A stretch of 32,035 nt of DNA, from assembly GCA_030590865.1 (NCBI GenBank), contig JAUVCD010000012.1:1-32035 (forward strand), given 5' to 3'. The translations under genes and the position numbers were made by a program. The stretch is from Myxococcales bacterium. Lineage in GTDB: Bacteria > Myxococcota_A > Polyangia > Polyangiales > Polyangiaceae. The notes under the pieces are model-generated. The model was not told the DNA's origin. It saw only the letters and a list, made by a program, of their open reading frames with translations, and did not search any database. The stretch's first letter is position 1, and every line of letters starts with the position of its first letter. Positions 22,456 through 30,724 of the stretch are shown piece by piece.

Positions 22456-23826
22456 ATGCGCCTGATGGCGCGCCGAGCGCAAAGCCCCGACAGGGGCGGC
22501 CCCAGTCTTTTTGACGCTGCCTGCCGCCGCGATCCGAGCGCCGACGGAGCGATGCCGCTGGCCGAGCGCGTGCGCCCCAACAGTCTCGCCGAGGTCGTCG
22601 GCCATCGTGATCTACTGGGCGATGGCAAGCCCTTGCGTGAGGCGATCGAGGCAGATCGACTGCCGAGTATGGTGCTGTGGGGCCCGCCCGGTTCGGGAAA
22701 GACGACCCTCGCACGGGTTGTGGCCGGCACGACTCATGCGCGGTTTGTGGCCTTCAGCGCCGTGCTCGGTGGCGTGGCCGACATCCGACGCATCGTCGCT
22801 GAGGCTGCGGACCGGCGCAGCTTGGACGGTGGCGCCACGGTGCTCTTCGTCGATGAGATCCACCGCTTCAACAAGTCACAGCAGGATGCCTTTCTTCCCC
22901 ATGTCGAAGATGGGACCGTCACCCTGATCGGCGCCACCACCGAGAACCCCTCCTTCTCGCTCAACGCACCGCTGCTGTCGCGCTGCATGGTGTACCGCCT
23001 CGAGTCGCTGGGCCGGGACGATCTGATTCAGCTGCTGGCACGCGCGCTAGGGCACGCCCACGGTTTCGTCGACCCACCGCCGGTGGACGAGGCTGCGCTC
23101 GAGGCGGTGGCCGAGGTAGCCAGCGGAGATGCGCGCCGGGCACTGACGACTCTCGATATGGTCATCGCTTCGGCCATCAAACGTGGCGCAAGCCACGTGA
23201 CGGCAGAGCTCGTAGCCACGCTGCGCTCCCACAAGACACTGCTCTACGACAAGGCGGGTGACGAGCACTACGATGTGGTCAGCGCATTCATCAAGTCTCT
23301 CCGAGGCTCGGATCCCGACGCAGCGGTGTACTGGATGATGCGGATGGTCGAGGCCGGCGACGACCCGTTGTTCATCCTCCGCCGGATGATCATTTTTGCC
23401 AGTGAGGATATCGGCAACGCCGATCCCCGCGCCCTGTCCGTCGCCGTTGATGCCGACCAGGCGTTTCACCGCCTGGGATTGCCAGAAGGCATCTACCCGA
23501 TGGCCCAGGCGGTGCTCTATTTGGCCAGCGCACCGAAATCGAACGCCGCCAACTTGGCCTGGCACCGCGCCAAGCAGGCGATCGCTGACCGCGGTGCCCT
23601 TCCAGTGCCTCTCAAGCTGCGCAATGCGCCCACCAAGCTGATGGGCGATCTGGGTCACGGTGCAGGGTACCGTTACCCCCACGACGAAGGCGGCCACGCT
23701 GCAGGTGAGACCTACCTCCCCGACGAGCTGGTGGGCTCACGGTTCTACGAGCCGACTGAGCGGGGCCTGGAAGCGAAGATCGCCGCCTGGCTCCGCAAGC
23801 TGCGAGGTGAGGACCAAGCCGACTAG
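22456..23826 (+). CDS. rarA: Replication-associated recombination ATPase RarA (MgsA/WRNIP1 family)
   Basis: 456 aa. AAA+ clamp-loader-like ATPase: Walker A GPPGSGKTT (76-84), Walker B VLFVDEIHRF (129-138, Asp133/Glu134), sensor-1 region LIGATTENPSF, SRCMVYRLE (arginine finger region), and the C-terminal RarA tetramerisation domain (KSLRGSDPDAAVYWMMRMVEAGDDPLFILRRMIIFASEDIGNADP; PKSNAA; LKLRNAPTKLMGDLGHGAGYRYPHD). RarA acts at stalled replication forks, together with SSB and the recombination machinery. The start could be ATG 22456 or 22465. Its TAG stop is the first element of repeat copy 2. Confidence 0.97.
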   Translation: MRLMARRAQSPDRGGPSLFDAACRRDPSADGAMPLAERVRPNSLAEVVGHRDLLGDGKPLREAIEADRLPSMVLWGPPGSGKTTLARVVAGTTHARFVAFSAVLGGVADIRRIVAEAADRRSLDGGATVLFVDEIHRFNKSQQDAFLPHVEDGTVTLIGATTENPSFSLNAPLLSRCMVYRLESLGRDDLIQLLARALGHAHGFVDPPPVDEAALEAVAEVASGDARRALTTLDMVIASAIKRGASHVTAELVATLRSHKTLLYDKAGDEHYDVVSAFIKSLRGSDPDAAVYWMMRMVEAGDDPLFILRRMIIFASEDIGNADPRALSVAVDADQAFHRLGLPEGIYPMAQAVLYLASAPKSNAANLAWHRAKQAIADRGALPVPLKLRNAPTKLMGDLGHGAGYRYPHDEGGHAAGETYLPDELVGSRFYEPTERGLEAKIAAWLRKLRGEDQAD

Positions 23827-23982
23827 TTTTCGGCCCAAGAGGCGCTGCGGTCTCGCGCGCCCCTGGCGGGGCGAAGGGCGCGCGAGACCTTCGCGAGCCC
23901 CCCCTGTTGGCCAACTAGCGTTTCTTTCTCGGGGTTTTTTCAAAAACCCCGCCCCATCGCCTTCGGCGACGGGGCCCCACCC
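23823..23982. repeat. Dispersed hairpin-rich intergenic repeat, copy 2
   Basis: A 160-nt counterpart of copy 1 (337-553) without its 57-nt insertion. It starts at the CTAG that contains the rarA stop codon and carries the same 11-bp stem (23852-23862 with 23876-23886), the same 10-bp CGGGGTTTTT palindrome (23930-23939 with 23942-23951; the centre is TC here, TG in copy 1) and an intact third stem (23951-23961 with 23965-23975, one mismatch, loop TTC). In copy 1 that third stem is split by the insertion. Again the element lies between convergent genes (rarA and the TPR gene). Confidence 0.8.
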
Positions 23983-24027
23983 AAAAACCGCGTCGCGCGA
24001 AAAAGGGGGTTTCAGGCCGGAACCCAG

Positions 24028-24363
24028 CTAGCCCAAGCTAGGTGGTGGAGGGACTTGATTGAGCGCTTCTTCTAGCTCGGCCAGGGCGTGTTTTTCGCTG
24101 AGCTCGCGGGCCTTCAAGACGCCGCACTCAAGCCATTCACGAGCCTCCTTGGCGCGGCCCGAGTCGAGCAGCATGGTGCCGCACATCAGGTACATGGCCA
24201 CGTAGTCCGCGTTGTCGGCTCGCAGTGTCTCGAATGTCGCCAGGGCGTCGTCGATCCGACCGAAGCTCGCGTACTCGAGCGCCAGGCCGTACCAAGTGAA
24301 CGAGTCGGCGGTGCCGCTTGTCGTCAGCCGCTCGAGCATTTCAATGCGCTGCTGGTCTCCCAT
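24028..24363 (-). CDS. Small TPR-repeat protein
   Basis: 111 aa from ATG 24363, preferred over 24393 because GAGG lies 8 nt ahead. Two to three TPR-like helical repeats are visible (TWYGLALEYASFGRIDDALATFETL, VAMYLMCGTMLLDSGRAKEAREWLECG, ARELSEKHALAELEEAL), and the protein ends in a Pro-rich tail. No signal peptide, so cytoplasmic. TPR proteins mediate protein-protein contacts; the partner is unknown. It lies 57 nt downstream of the NUDIX gene on the same strand, so they may be cotranscribed, and it converges on rarA. Confidence 0.8.
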   Translation of the reverse strand: MGDQQRIEMLERLTTSGTADSFTWYGLALEYASFGRIDDALATFETLRADNADYVAMYLMCGTMLLDSGRAKEAREWLECGVLKARELSEKHALAELEEALNQVPPPPSLG

Positions 24364-24420
24364 GGCCATTTCCTCGGCCCCGGTTAGCACCATTCTGCCG
24401 TGGCTGACAGGTCCGGGCCC

Positions 24421-25014
24421 TCAACCGCGCCCGGCGTCGAAAAGCAGTTGAAGCATGCGGTAGGTCAGCCCCCACACGATGTGCTCGCCTACCTGATAGC
24501 CTGGCAGATCGAGGCGGTGACCGGCGTGCTCCCACGGCCGAGTCGTCGCGGTTTCACCGCTCAGCATCGGGCCCAGCGGCGCCCAGAGAGCTTCGTCTAC
24601 TTCCGTGCCTGACAGCTGAAGCGTCACGGGCTCGTGCAGCACGAACACGTGAGGCACGATGACCAGATCCAGTCGCCGCGCCTGTGCGGTGGCCTGAACG
24701 TCGTCCAGCCGTCCAAGCAGCTCTGCGCTGCGACTCAGGTCGACACCGACCTCTTCTTCAGTCTCGCGGACTGCCGTCGAGACCAGATCGGGATCCTCGA
24801 CCTCTCGTCGCCCCCCTGGAAACGCCATCTGGCCTGACCACGGGTCTCCTGGCGCCTCGGTCCTGCGAATGAGCAGGACCTCGGGCTCGCTCGCGTAGCG
24901 CAGCACGGCAGCCACCGCTGCGTAGTGTGTTCGGTCGTTGGTGGGCACATGCCATGGCTCGAGCACCTTCAGGTGTGCGCGGAGTTTCGATTCTGACAGC
25001 GCTGACACGTCCAT
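24421..25014 (-). CDS. NUDIX hydrolase of the CoA-pyrophosphatase type
   Basis: 197 aa from ATG 25014; a longer in-frame start at 25200 adds 62 low-complexity residues that lie outside the family's normal N-terminus. The core reads LLIRRTEAP...GQMAFPGGRREVEDPDLVSTAVRETEEEVGV, a NUDIX box in the slightly expanded form (FPGG...E...TAxRExxEEvG) typical of CoA diphosphatases such as NudL. The expected reaction is hydrolysis of CoA or its derivatives to phosphopantetheine and 3',5'-ADP, though substrate is inferred only from the motif variant. Cytoplasmic. Confidence 0.85.
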   Translation of the reverse strand: MDVSALSESKLRAHLKVLEPWHVPTNDRTHYAAVAAVLRYASEPEVLLIRRTEAPGDPWSGQMAFPGGRREVEDPDLVSTAVRETEEEVGVDLSRSAELLGRLDDVQATAQARRLDLVIVPHVFVLHEPVTLQLSGTEVDEALWAPLGPMLSGETATTRPWEHAGHRLDLPGYQVGEHIVWGLTYRMLQLLFDAGRG

Positions 25015-25192
25015 GGTCCTGCGTGTCCTAGCCCAAGACGTCGGGCAGGCCCAGCTCGCACGGGGCGCCGCAGGGCCTGGCGTCCTGATAGTCAGGCGCA
25101 GGATCGGCGCTCGGTAGAAGCGGTTGACTGGGGCCAGCACGCCATGGTGGTCCCCGCAGTGCTCAGTCAAATAGCCGGGGGCGGGCGCTAAG

Positions 25193-25493
25193 TTGTCCAC
25201 AGGTTGTCCCAGGAAGGTCGTTTGTCCACAGCGATGCTAACGGACACAACACGACACACACACACCTTGTAGGGAACATGACCACAGTGCCATCCGGTGA
25301 GTGAGGTTGCTGGTCAGTCTCCCAAGGCGTCGGAAGGTCATGTCCAATCAGCTGTGATCAAAGGGTATTTTGCTGCTACCCCAGGTGTCGTGACCGGTGG
25401 TGGAACAAGGCCGATCTCTCTCATCATCGCGAAATAGCAAGGGAAAAAAGCTACAAGACACACTCTCCGGCCAAGATCCCTTCCTGTGGACAA
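25193..25493. other. Cluster of three exact DnaA-type boxes in a long intergenic region (candidate origin-like site)
   Basis: The 670-nt gap 25015-25684 holds no convincing gene and is visibly less GC-rich than its surroundings. It contains TTGTCCACA at 25193-25201 and 25222-25230, its reverse complement TGTGGACAA at 25485-25493, and a near match TTGTCCCAG at 25204-25212. TTGTCCACA is the DnaA-box form common in GC-rich bacteria. The stretch between the boxes includes AT-rich segments (near 25365-25375 and 25430-25450). No dnaA, dnaN or parAB gene is seen in the window, so a chromosomal origin is not proven; a DnaA-titration or regulatory site is equally possible. Confidence 0.5.
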
Positions 25494-25684
25494 ATTGTGT
25501 TGATGATCGCCTGACTGCGGTTTTCCCCAACCCTTACGGCACGTGAGTTTTGACCACGAAACCTCGACATCAGCCTGAGCAACGGGGTCCAAACCTGCGA
25601 ATTATCGTGGAACCTGAAGGCAAGCACTTTGTCCCGCACGCGGTCGCCCTTGATTCGTCGGCTCGACTCAGGCAGGACACTGCC

Positions 25685-26422
25685 GTGGCTCGGTTGGTTG
25701 CATCGTGGACCTGCGCAACCGTCTTGACGCTCGCAGGTTCGCCGCCTGAGGCTTGGGCTGACGCCAGCGCGAAGCCAGCGGTCGAGCAAGACGAAGGTAG
25801 CGGTCCAATCGACCTGAGCGAGCAAGCTGCACCTGACTCGCCTCCGCCGGACAAGCCCGCCTGGGAGACTGCGCTGCATGAGCGACGTTGCGGATTGTCC
25901 CTCGGTATCGTTGCCGGGGGCATGCTCGCCGCCGTGGAGGGCTTCCCCAATGACTCGGAGAAAATCGACCGAGAGCGCTTCTTCACCGAAACCGGTTTTG
26001 CAGGTGGTGGACAGGTCAGCAGCTGGATCGGCGTGGCCATCACCGACTACTTCGTCTTCGGCCTCGGCGGCCACTTCGGCGCTCTGAAGAGCTCGGACCA
26101 CGACACCTCCTTCTTCGGTGGCAACTTCCACATCGATGCGTTCCCGCTCTACATGCTCGGTGGAGAGTGGCGCGAGCTCGGCCTGAACGTCGACGCCGGA
26201 GTGTCCACCGCAACGACCAGTCACGTCGACGAGCCCGATGTGGGACTGATCGAATCGGGCGGCGCCTCACGAGTCGCTGTCGGCGTGTTCTACGAGGGGT
26301 TTCGCTGGTGGAAGCTGTCGATGGGGCCATTCGCAACCTACGACCAGCTGTGGAGCACCTCGGCCTATCGCCCCACCGCCTGGATTGGGTGGCGCACCGC
26401 GTTCTACGTCGGGCCCAGGTAG
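25685..26422 (+). CDS. Probable outer-membrane beta-barrel protein
   Basis: 245 aa from GTG 25685, chosen because AGGA precedes it by 8-9 nt and the first 29 residues form a signal peptide (RLVASWTCATVLTLAGS, cleavage near AWADA). A TTG at 25550 would add 45 residues of non-signal character. The mature part starts with a charged spacer, then shows alternating strands with aromatic residues (VAITDYFVFGLGGHFGAL, FHIDAFPLYMLGGEWRELGLNVDAG, WWKLSMGPFATYDQLWS), as in outer-membrane barrels. No family recognised. Start assignment is uncertain. Confidence 0.72.
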   Translation: MARLVASWTCATVLTLAGSPPEAWADASAKPAVEQDEGSGPIDLSEQAAPDSPPPDKPAWETALHERRCGLSLGIVAGGMLAAVEGFPNDSEKIDRERFFTETGFAGGGQVSSWIGVAITDYFVFGLGGHFGALKSSDHDTSFFGGNFHIDAFPLYMLGGEWRELGLNVDAGVSTATTSHVDEPDVGLIESGGASRVAVGVFYEGFRWWKLSMGPFATYDQLWSTSAYRPTAWIGWRTAFYVGPR

Positions 26423-26447
26423 CGCTGCGGATGGTGGAAGCTTAGCT

Positions 26448-27236
26448 ATGCTGCGCTTCGAAAAGTGGGAAGGCCTGGGCAACGACTTCATCCTCCTGGA
26501 GGAAGAGCTGTCACCAGAGCAGGTGCGCCGGTTGTGCGACCGGCATCGCGGAGTCGGCGCCGACGGCGTGATTGCCGTCGAGGCCATCCAGGCGTCGCGA
26601 TGTCGCATGATCGTGCACAACGCCGACGGCTCACGGCCAGAGATGTGCGGAAACGGTCTTCGGTGCGTGGCCGCTTACATGGCCGACCGTGGGGCCTCGA
26701 AGGCCGGCGCGGTTGTCGTGCTGACCGACGCGGGCGAGCGCCTCTGTCGCCCGGTGCGTCAAAGTGAGGGGTGCTATCGAGTCAGCGCCAGCATGGGGGT
26801 CGCCGAGGTGGGCGGAGTGCTCGAGACTCCCGCTCACGCCGGAGCGACGGGGCGACCCTTTCGGATGGTGCGAGTCGGTAATCCCCACGCCGTCAGCTTC
26901 GCTCCCTTCGTATCTGAGGACGTGGAGGAGCTGGGCCGCGCGGTGGACCAGCTCGTCGAGGGGGGAGCCAACGTCGAGCTGTGCAAGATTGGTGATGGCG
27001 GGCGACAGGTCGAGGTTTCGGTCTGGGAACGCGGGGTTGGCCTTACCGAGGCCTGCGGAACCGGTGCTTGCGCGGTGGTGGCGGCGGCGGCGGGGGCCGG
27101 TCAGCTTCCCTTTGACGAGCCCATCGACGTCGTGCTCGCTGGCGGAGTCCTCGAGATTACGGTCGCAAGGGACAGCTGGGCGCTCACCATGGTTGGGCCG
27201 GCTCGGCGGGTCTTCGTGGGTGAGACGCTGGTCTGA
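26448..27236 (+). CDS. dapF: Diaminopimelate epimerase
   Basis: 262 aa. Converts LL- to meso-2,6-diaminopimelate, the last step before meso-DAP enters lysine and peptidoglycan synthesis. Both catalytic Cys are present: Cys67 in MCGNGLRC and Cys203 in EACGTGACA, along with GNDFILL near the N-terminus and GNPHAVSF. Start ATG 26448 gives the standard N-terminus (MLRFEKWEGLGNDF) and has GGAAG about 7 nt upstream; an in-frame ATG at 26385 adds a Gly/Ser-rich non-family stretch. It lies 25 nt after the beta-barrel gene and may be cotranscribed with it. Confidence 0.97.
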   Translation: MLRFEKWEGLGNDFILLEEELSPEQVRRLCDRHRGVGADGVIAVEAIQASRCRMIVHNADGSRPEMCGNGLRCVAAYMADRGASKAGAVVVLTDAGERLCRPVRQSEGCYRVSASMGVAEVGGVLETPAHAGATGRPFRMVRVGNPHAVSFAPFVSEDVEELGRAVDQLVEGGANVELCKIGDGGRQVEVSVWERGVGLTEACGTGACAVVAAAAGAGQLPFDEPIDVVLAGGVLEITVARDSWALTMVGPARRVFVGETLV

Positions 27237-27329
27237 TCGTCACCCTAGCCGGCGAATATCCGGCTTCAGCGCAGTTTTCGAGCTGTTCGAAAGTTAGCCA
27301 AGATCCAGGGCTATGATACGGCAAGCCCC

Positions 27330-30300
27330 ATGGGTGTACTAGCAGTGCCAGTGCCAGAGCCAAGCCTCGCTGACCTGTCGGGCCAGCATGCTCGGGACGA
27401 GTTCCTCGAAGAGTTGATGGCTCAGCTCACCGACCTCCGGACCGACATCCGTGATTTTGCCGCGGACGCTACGGTGGATTCCAAGCGCACCGCGCTGACC
27501 CGAGCGTTGCGAGCGCTCGCAGGGGCTGCCAGCTCGTTCGATCTAGCGCTGCTTGCCGAGGAACTCCGTGGCTGCCAGCTAGTGATTCAAGGCACTTCGG
27601 TACTCGCCAAGCTGGACGATGCTGACCTCAGACAGCTCGACGATGCGTTCACCCGCATCGAGGCCTACGCCAAGGCGGAGGCTGAGCGCGAGCAAACCTT
27701 CACTGCTGGGTCCTACGGTGAGGTCTCTGCAGCGCCGGCCGGGCGCCGCCGTGCTCGGGCCCATGGCGTGCTGCGTTGTGTCGTCGTGGGTGCTCGCCAG
27801 CTGGTCGAGGGGCTCCGCGCCGAAGACTGGGCCGCCGAAGACGATGCGCCTGCGTTCAACGTCGAGCGGGTGAGCGAGATGGGCAGGGCTCGCCAGCTGA
27901 TCGCCGCTTCCAAGACCGACATCGTGGTGGTGGACACGGAGGTCGAGGGGGCCCGCGGGTTGATCGAGCTGCTGTTGGGCGACGACGCCACCGATCGCAT
28001 TCCCATCGTGGCCTTGGGGCAGTGGGACAAGCCCGAGCAGGCTGCGCCTTACGTTGCGCTGGGGGTAGCGCGGACCGTCGCCAAGCCCGCCTCGCCCAGC
28101 CTCTTGCGGCGAACCTGTCTCGAGGTCGCGCCGTCCTGGAAAGGCTCGCCCTTCGAAGCCATCGGGAAGACGACCGTTGACGAGCTGAGCATTCGGCTCG
28201 CCGATGAGCTGCACCGCGGCCTCTGCGACGCCGCCGACCCGCAGGCCCGCGGTCGAACCCTCGACCTGGGTCATGGTGGCGAGATCTTGACGGTGCTCTG
28301 GGACGCGGTAGCGCGGATCCGCGAACACGTGATCGCCAAATCGAGCGGCGAGCTTCGCTTTGCCCAAGGTGGTCCGCTCGCGACCCTCCCCAATGCCCCT
28401 TGGCTCAGCTCGTCGGCGCGGCGTCCCCATTCGGGACGGGCCGCTGGGTTGGGCGAGATACGGCAGGCCGCGGCCGACAGCTCGCTACAGGGCTGCACCA
28501 TCGTGGTCGCCGAAGACGACCTGTCGATGAACTGGTTCCTCAGTGGAGTGCTGCGGGACGCCGGGGCGACTGTCTTTGATGCCTTTGATGGTTCAGAGGC
28601 TTTGAGGCATGCCCATCGGGCGGCCCCGGATCTGGTGCTGAGTGACGTGGTGATGCCGAAGATCGATGGCTACGCCCTGTGCCGCTCTCTGAAGCGGGAC
28701 GTCGTGCTCTGTTCGGTGCCCGTCATCCTGTTGTCCTGGAAGCAGGACCTGCTTCATCGAATGCGGGATCTGGGCGCCGGTGCAGATGGGTACCTGTGCA
28801 AGGAGGCCAGTGGCAGCGAGATTCTGCAACGGGTTCACGAGGTGCTCCGGCCGCGGCAGATTGTAGCCAAGCGGATTGCCGAAGAGGACACGGTGCGTGG
28901 CCGACTCGATGGGTTGACGGCCTACGACCTCATGCGGATGGTGTGCCGTTTGCGGCCCAACGCACGAGTGGCCCTGCGGGACGCGAGTTACGTGCATGAG
29001 ATCGTGGTGCGCGGTGGGCGCCCGGTGTGTGCCACCCGTACCGGTGCTGAAGGGTCGACGAGACGAGGCGCCGAGGTGCTCAAGCGATTGTTGGGAGTCG
29101 GCGCCGCTCGCTTCGGAGTCACCAGCGTCGAGATTGACGAAGCGGTGGCGGTTGAGCTCGAGGGCAGCCTCGACGAGCAGCTGCGTGAGCCCATTGCCAC
29201 AGCTCGGGCTGCCCAAGGCTTGCTCACTGGCTCCGGTCTACTGCGGGTCGAGCGCGTGACCTTCGATGAGCCCGCGTTGGCGGTGCACGTGGCAGCCACG
29301 CCCGAGCCGTCTGGAGGACTGTTGCGCCAGCTCATTGCCGGAGTCTCACCTCGTGAGCTGATCGGATCAGGCCGCGTGTCTGCTGACCTCGTGGCCAGCG
29401 TGCTTGGTGATGCGGCTCGCCATGGAGCGCTGCGGGCGGTTGTATTGACCGACGGCACGGATGCTTTGCCAGCGGCAGTGACACGAGAGCTCGCCACCAT
29501 GAAAGGTGAGATCAGTAGCCCGGGGCCTGTCGAGCCCAACGATCCGCTCGTTGACCAGGCTCTTGCCGAGGGTATGGCTGGTGAGCAGGATGTTCGGTCC
29601 GCGGATGCCGAAGACTTGGCGACCGAGGAGGAAGGCAGCGGGCCGGTGCCACTGAGCGAGACCAAGGAATCACTGGACGCTGACGAGCTGGACCCGGCAG
29701 AGGCCGGCCTGCCGGTCGATGCTTCGGCCGCCGCCTTGATCGTGGACCGCGACTTCGACGCTTCCGAAGATGACGAGCACGACCCGCCGGCGCCCTCCCC
29801 GGCACCGTCGACGTCGCTCGAAGCTGGGCCGCTGGGACGGGTGTCCCGGCCGCCGCCTGGAGCACCGAGCCTGCACAGCACGCCGATGCTTGCTTCGGCA
29901 GTGGAGGTGTCCCAGGGCGCTCGTCACTTCACGCCCATCTTTACGACGGCGGTGGAAGACCATCAGCCCCAGCTTGCCGAGCTGGATGACCGCGAGGCTC
30001 CGACGAAGGTCGCTCGGCGCGGTCAAGAGGCCTCGGCAGAGTCCCAAACGGAAAGCCGCGACCCGGCTCCTGCCGAGGGGGCCAAGTCACCGGAGCCTGA
30101 GGCCATCGAGCCTCCGAAGGTTCCGCGATTTCCCATGCCATCAGCCTGGGCGACTCGGCCTGGCGATCAGCCGCGGGGCAGGCGGCGAGGATCCCGCTAC
30201 ACCCTCCCGCTCATCTTCGGTCTCATTGGTATCGTTCTGGCTGTGGGCGCACGCTGGCTGCGAGAGCGGCCACCGGTCACGCCTCCTCCAGCACCGCCGG

Positions 30301-30677
30301 CGGTGCTGCAAGCGCCGCCACCGCCGCCTGCCAACGATGCAACCGGTGGTGAGCAGGTGGCTCCGGGCCCCCGTGCCGAGGTGCAAAGCGCTCCCCGGGC
30401 TCATGAGCTGCCCGTCCTGTTGCCGTTGAGTGAGCAAGACGCGGCCTTGTTGGGCAAAGGCGAGGGGCTGCTCGAGGTCGTAGCGGGACGGAGCGATGAG
30501 ATCTATGTGGGGCATCAGCTGATTGGGAAAGGGCCTTCGGTGAAGGTCCCCTTGCCCGCACGGGCCGAGCCACACGAGGTGCGCGTGAAGCTCCGTGGTG
30601 AGGAGCGGGTGCGCTACGTCGTCGTCCAGGAGGGCAAGCGCATTCGGCTGCGCGTCGCTCCGCCCTGGACGCGCTGA
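27330..30677 (+). CDS. Multi-domain receiver/DUF4388 signalling protein with TM helix and PEGA-like C-terminus
   Basis: 1115 aa. Order: an Hpt-like helical segment (about 20-120) in which the phospho-His position appears as Arg61 (RALAGAA where HxLKGSA is expected); a degenerate receiver (about 147-265, Asp202 and Lys252 present, acidic pocket missing); a canonical receiver (about 388-508, Asp396/Asp397, phospho-acceptor Asp439, Ser469, Lys491); a DUF4388/PATAN-like domain (about 523-600); a long acidic, disordered linker; a TM helix (about 958-977); a Pro-rich stalk; and a small C-terminal beta domain resembling PEGA (about 1040-1110). It would carry a phosphorylation signal from the cytoplasm to a periplasmic wall- or protein-binding domain. 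No DNA-binding output domain. The start has no Shine-Dalgarno; TATGAT ends 12 nt upstream. Confidence 0.85.
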   Translation: MGVLAVPVPEPSLADLSGQHARDEFLEELMAQLTDLRTDIRDFAADATVDSKRTALTRALRALAGAASSFDLALLAEELRGCQLVIQGTSVLAKLDDADLRQLDDAFTRIEAYAKAEAEREQTFTAGSYGEVSAAPAGRRRARAHGVLRCVVVGARQLVEGLRAEDWAAEDDAPAFNVERVSEMGRARQLIAASKTDIVVVDTEVEGARGLIELLLGDDATDRIPIVALGQWDKPEQAAPYVALGVARTVAKPASPSLLRRTCLEVAPSWKGSPFEAIGKTTVDELSIRLADELHRGLCDAADPQARGRTLDLGHGGEILTVLWDAVARIREHVIAKSSGELRFAQGGPLATLPNAPWLSSSARRPHSGRAAGLGEIRQAAADSSLQGCTIVVAEDDLSMNWFLSGVLRDAGATVFDAFDGSEALRHAHRAAPDLVLSDVVMPKIDGYALCRSLKRDVVLCSVPVILLSWKQDLLHRMRDLGAGADGYLCKEASGSEILQRVHEVLRPRQIVAKRIAEEDTVRGRLDGLTAYDLMRMVCRLRPNARVALRDASYVHEIVVRGGRPVCATRTGAEGSTRRGAEVLKRLLGVGAARFGVTSVEIDEAVAVELEGSLDEQLREPIATARAAQGLLTGSGLLRVERVTFDEPALAVHVAATPEPSGGLLRQLIAGVSPRELIGSGRVSADLVASVLGDAARHGALRAVVLTDGTDALPAAVTRELATMKGEISSPGPVEPNDPLVDQALAEGMAGEQDVRSADAEDLATEEEGSGPVPLSETKESLDADELDPAEAGLPVDASAAALIVDRDFDASEDDEHDPPAPSPAPSTSLEAGPLGRVSRPPPGAPSLHSTPMLASAVEVSQGARHFTPIFTTAVEDHQPQLAELDDREAPTKVARRGQEASAESQTESRDPAPAEGAKSPEPEAIEPPKVPRFPMPSAWATRPGDQPRGRRRGSRYTLPLIFGLIGIVLAVGARWLRERPPVTPPPAPPAVLQAPPPPPANDATGGEQVAPGPRAEVQSAPRAHELPVLLPLSEQDAALLGKGEGLLEVVAGRSDEIYVGHQLIGKGPSVKVPLPARAEPHEVRVKLRGEERVRYVVVQEGKRIRLRVAPPWTR

Positions 30678-30697
30678 GGGTCACCGGAGCATGGCTT

Positions 30698-30723
30698 GCT
30701 TGCCTCGGTGGTCTAAGGCAAGC
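30698..30723. terminator. Hairpin between convergent receiver protein and pta genes
   Basis: A perfect 8-bp stem GCTTGCCT (30698-30705) / AGGCAAGC (30716-30723) with a 10-nt loop, in the 47-nt gap between the two stop codons. It reads as a hairpin on both strands and may serve both genes. No T-run. Confidence 0.45.
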
Positions 30724-30724
30724 G

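Noticed and set aside
25338-25592. 84-codon minus-strand frame in the DnaA-box gap
   Set aside because: No ribosome-binding site, no recognisable motif, overlaps the DnaA-type box and the next gene's upstream region.
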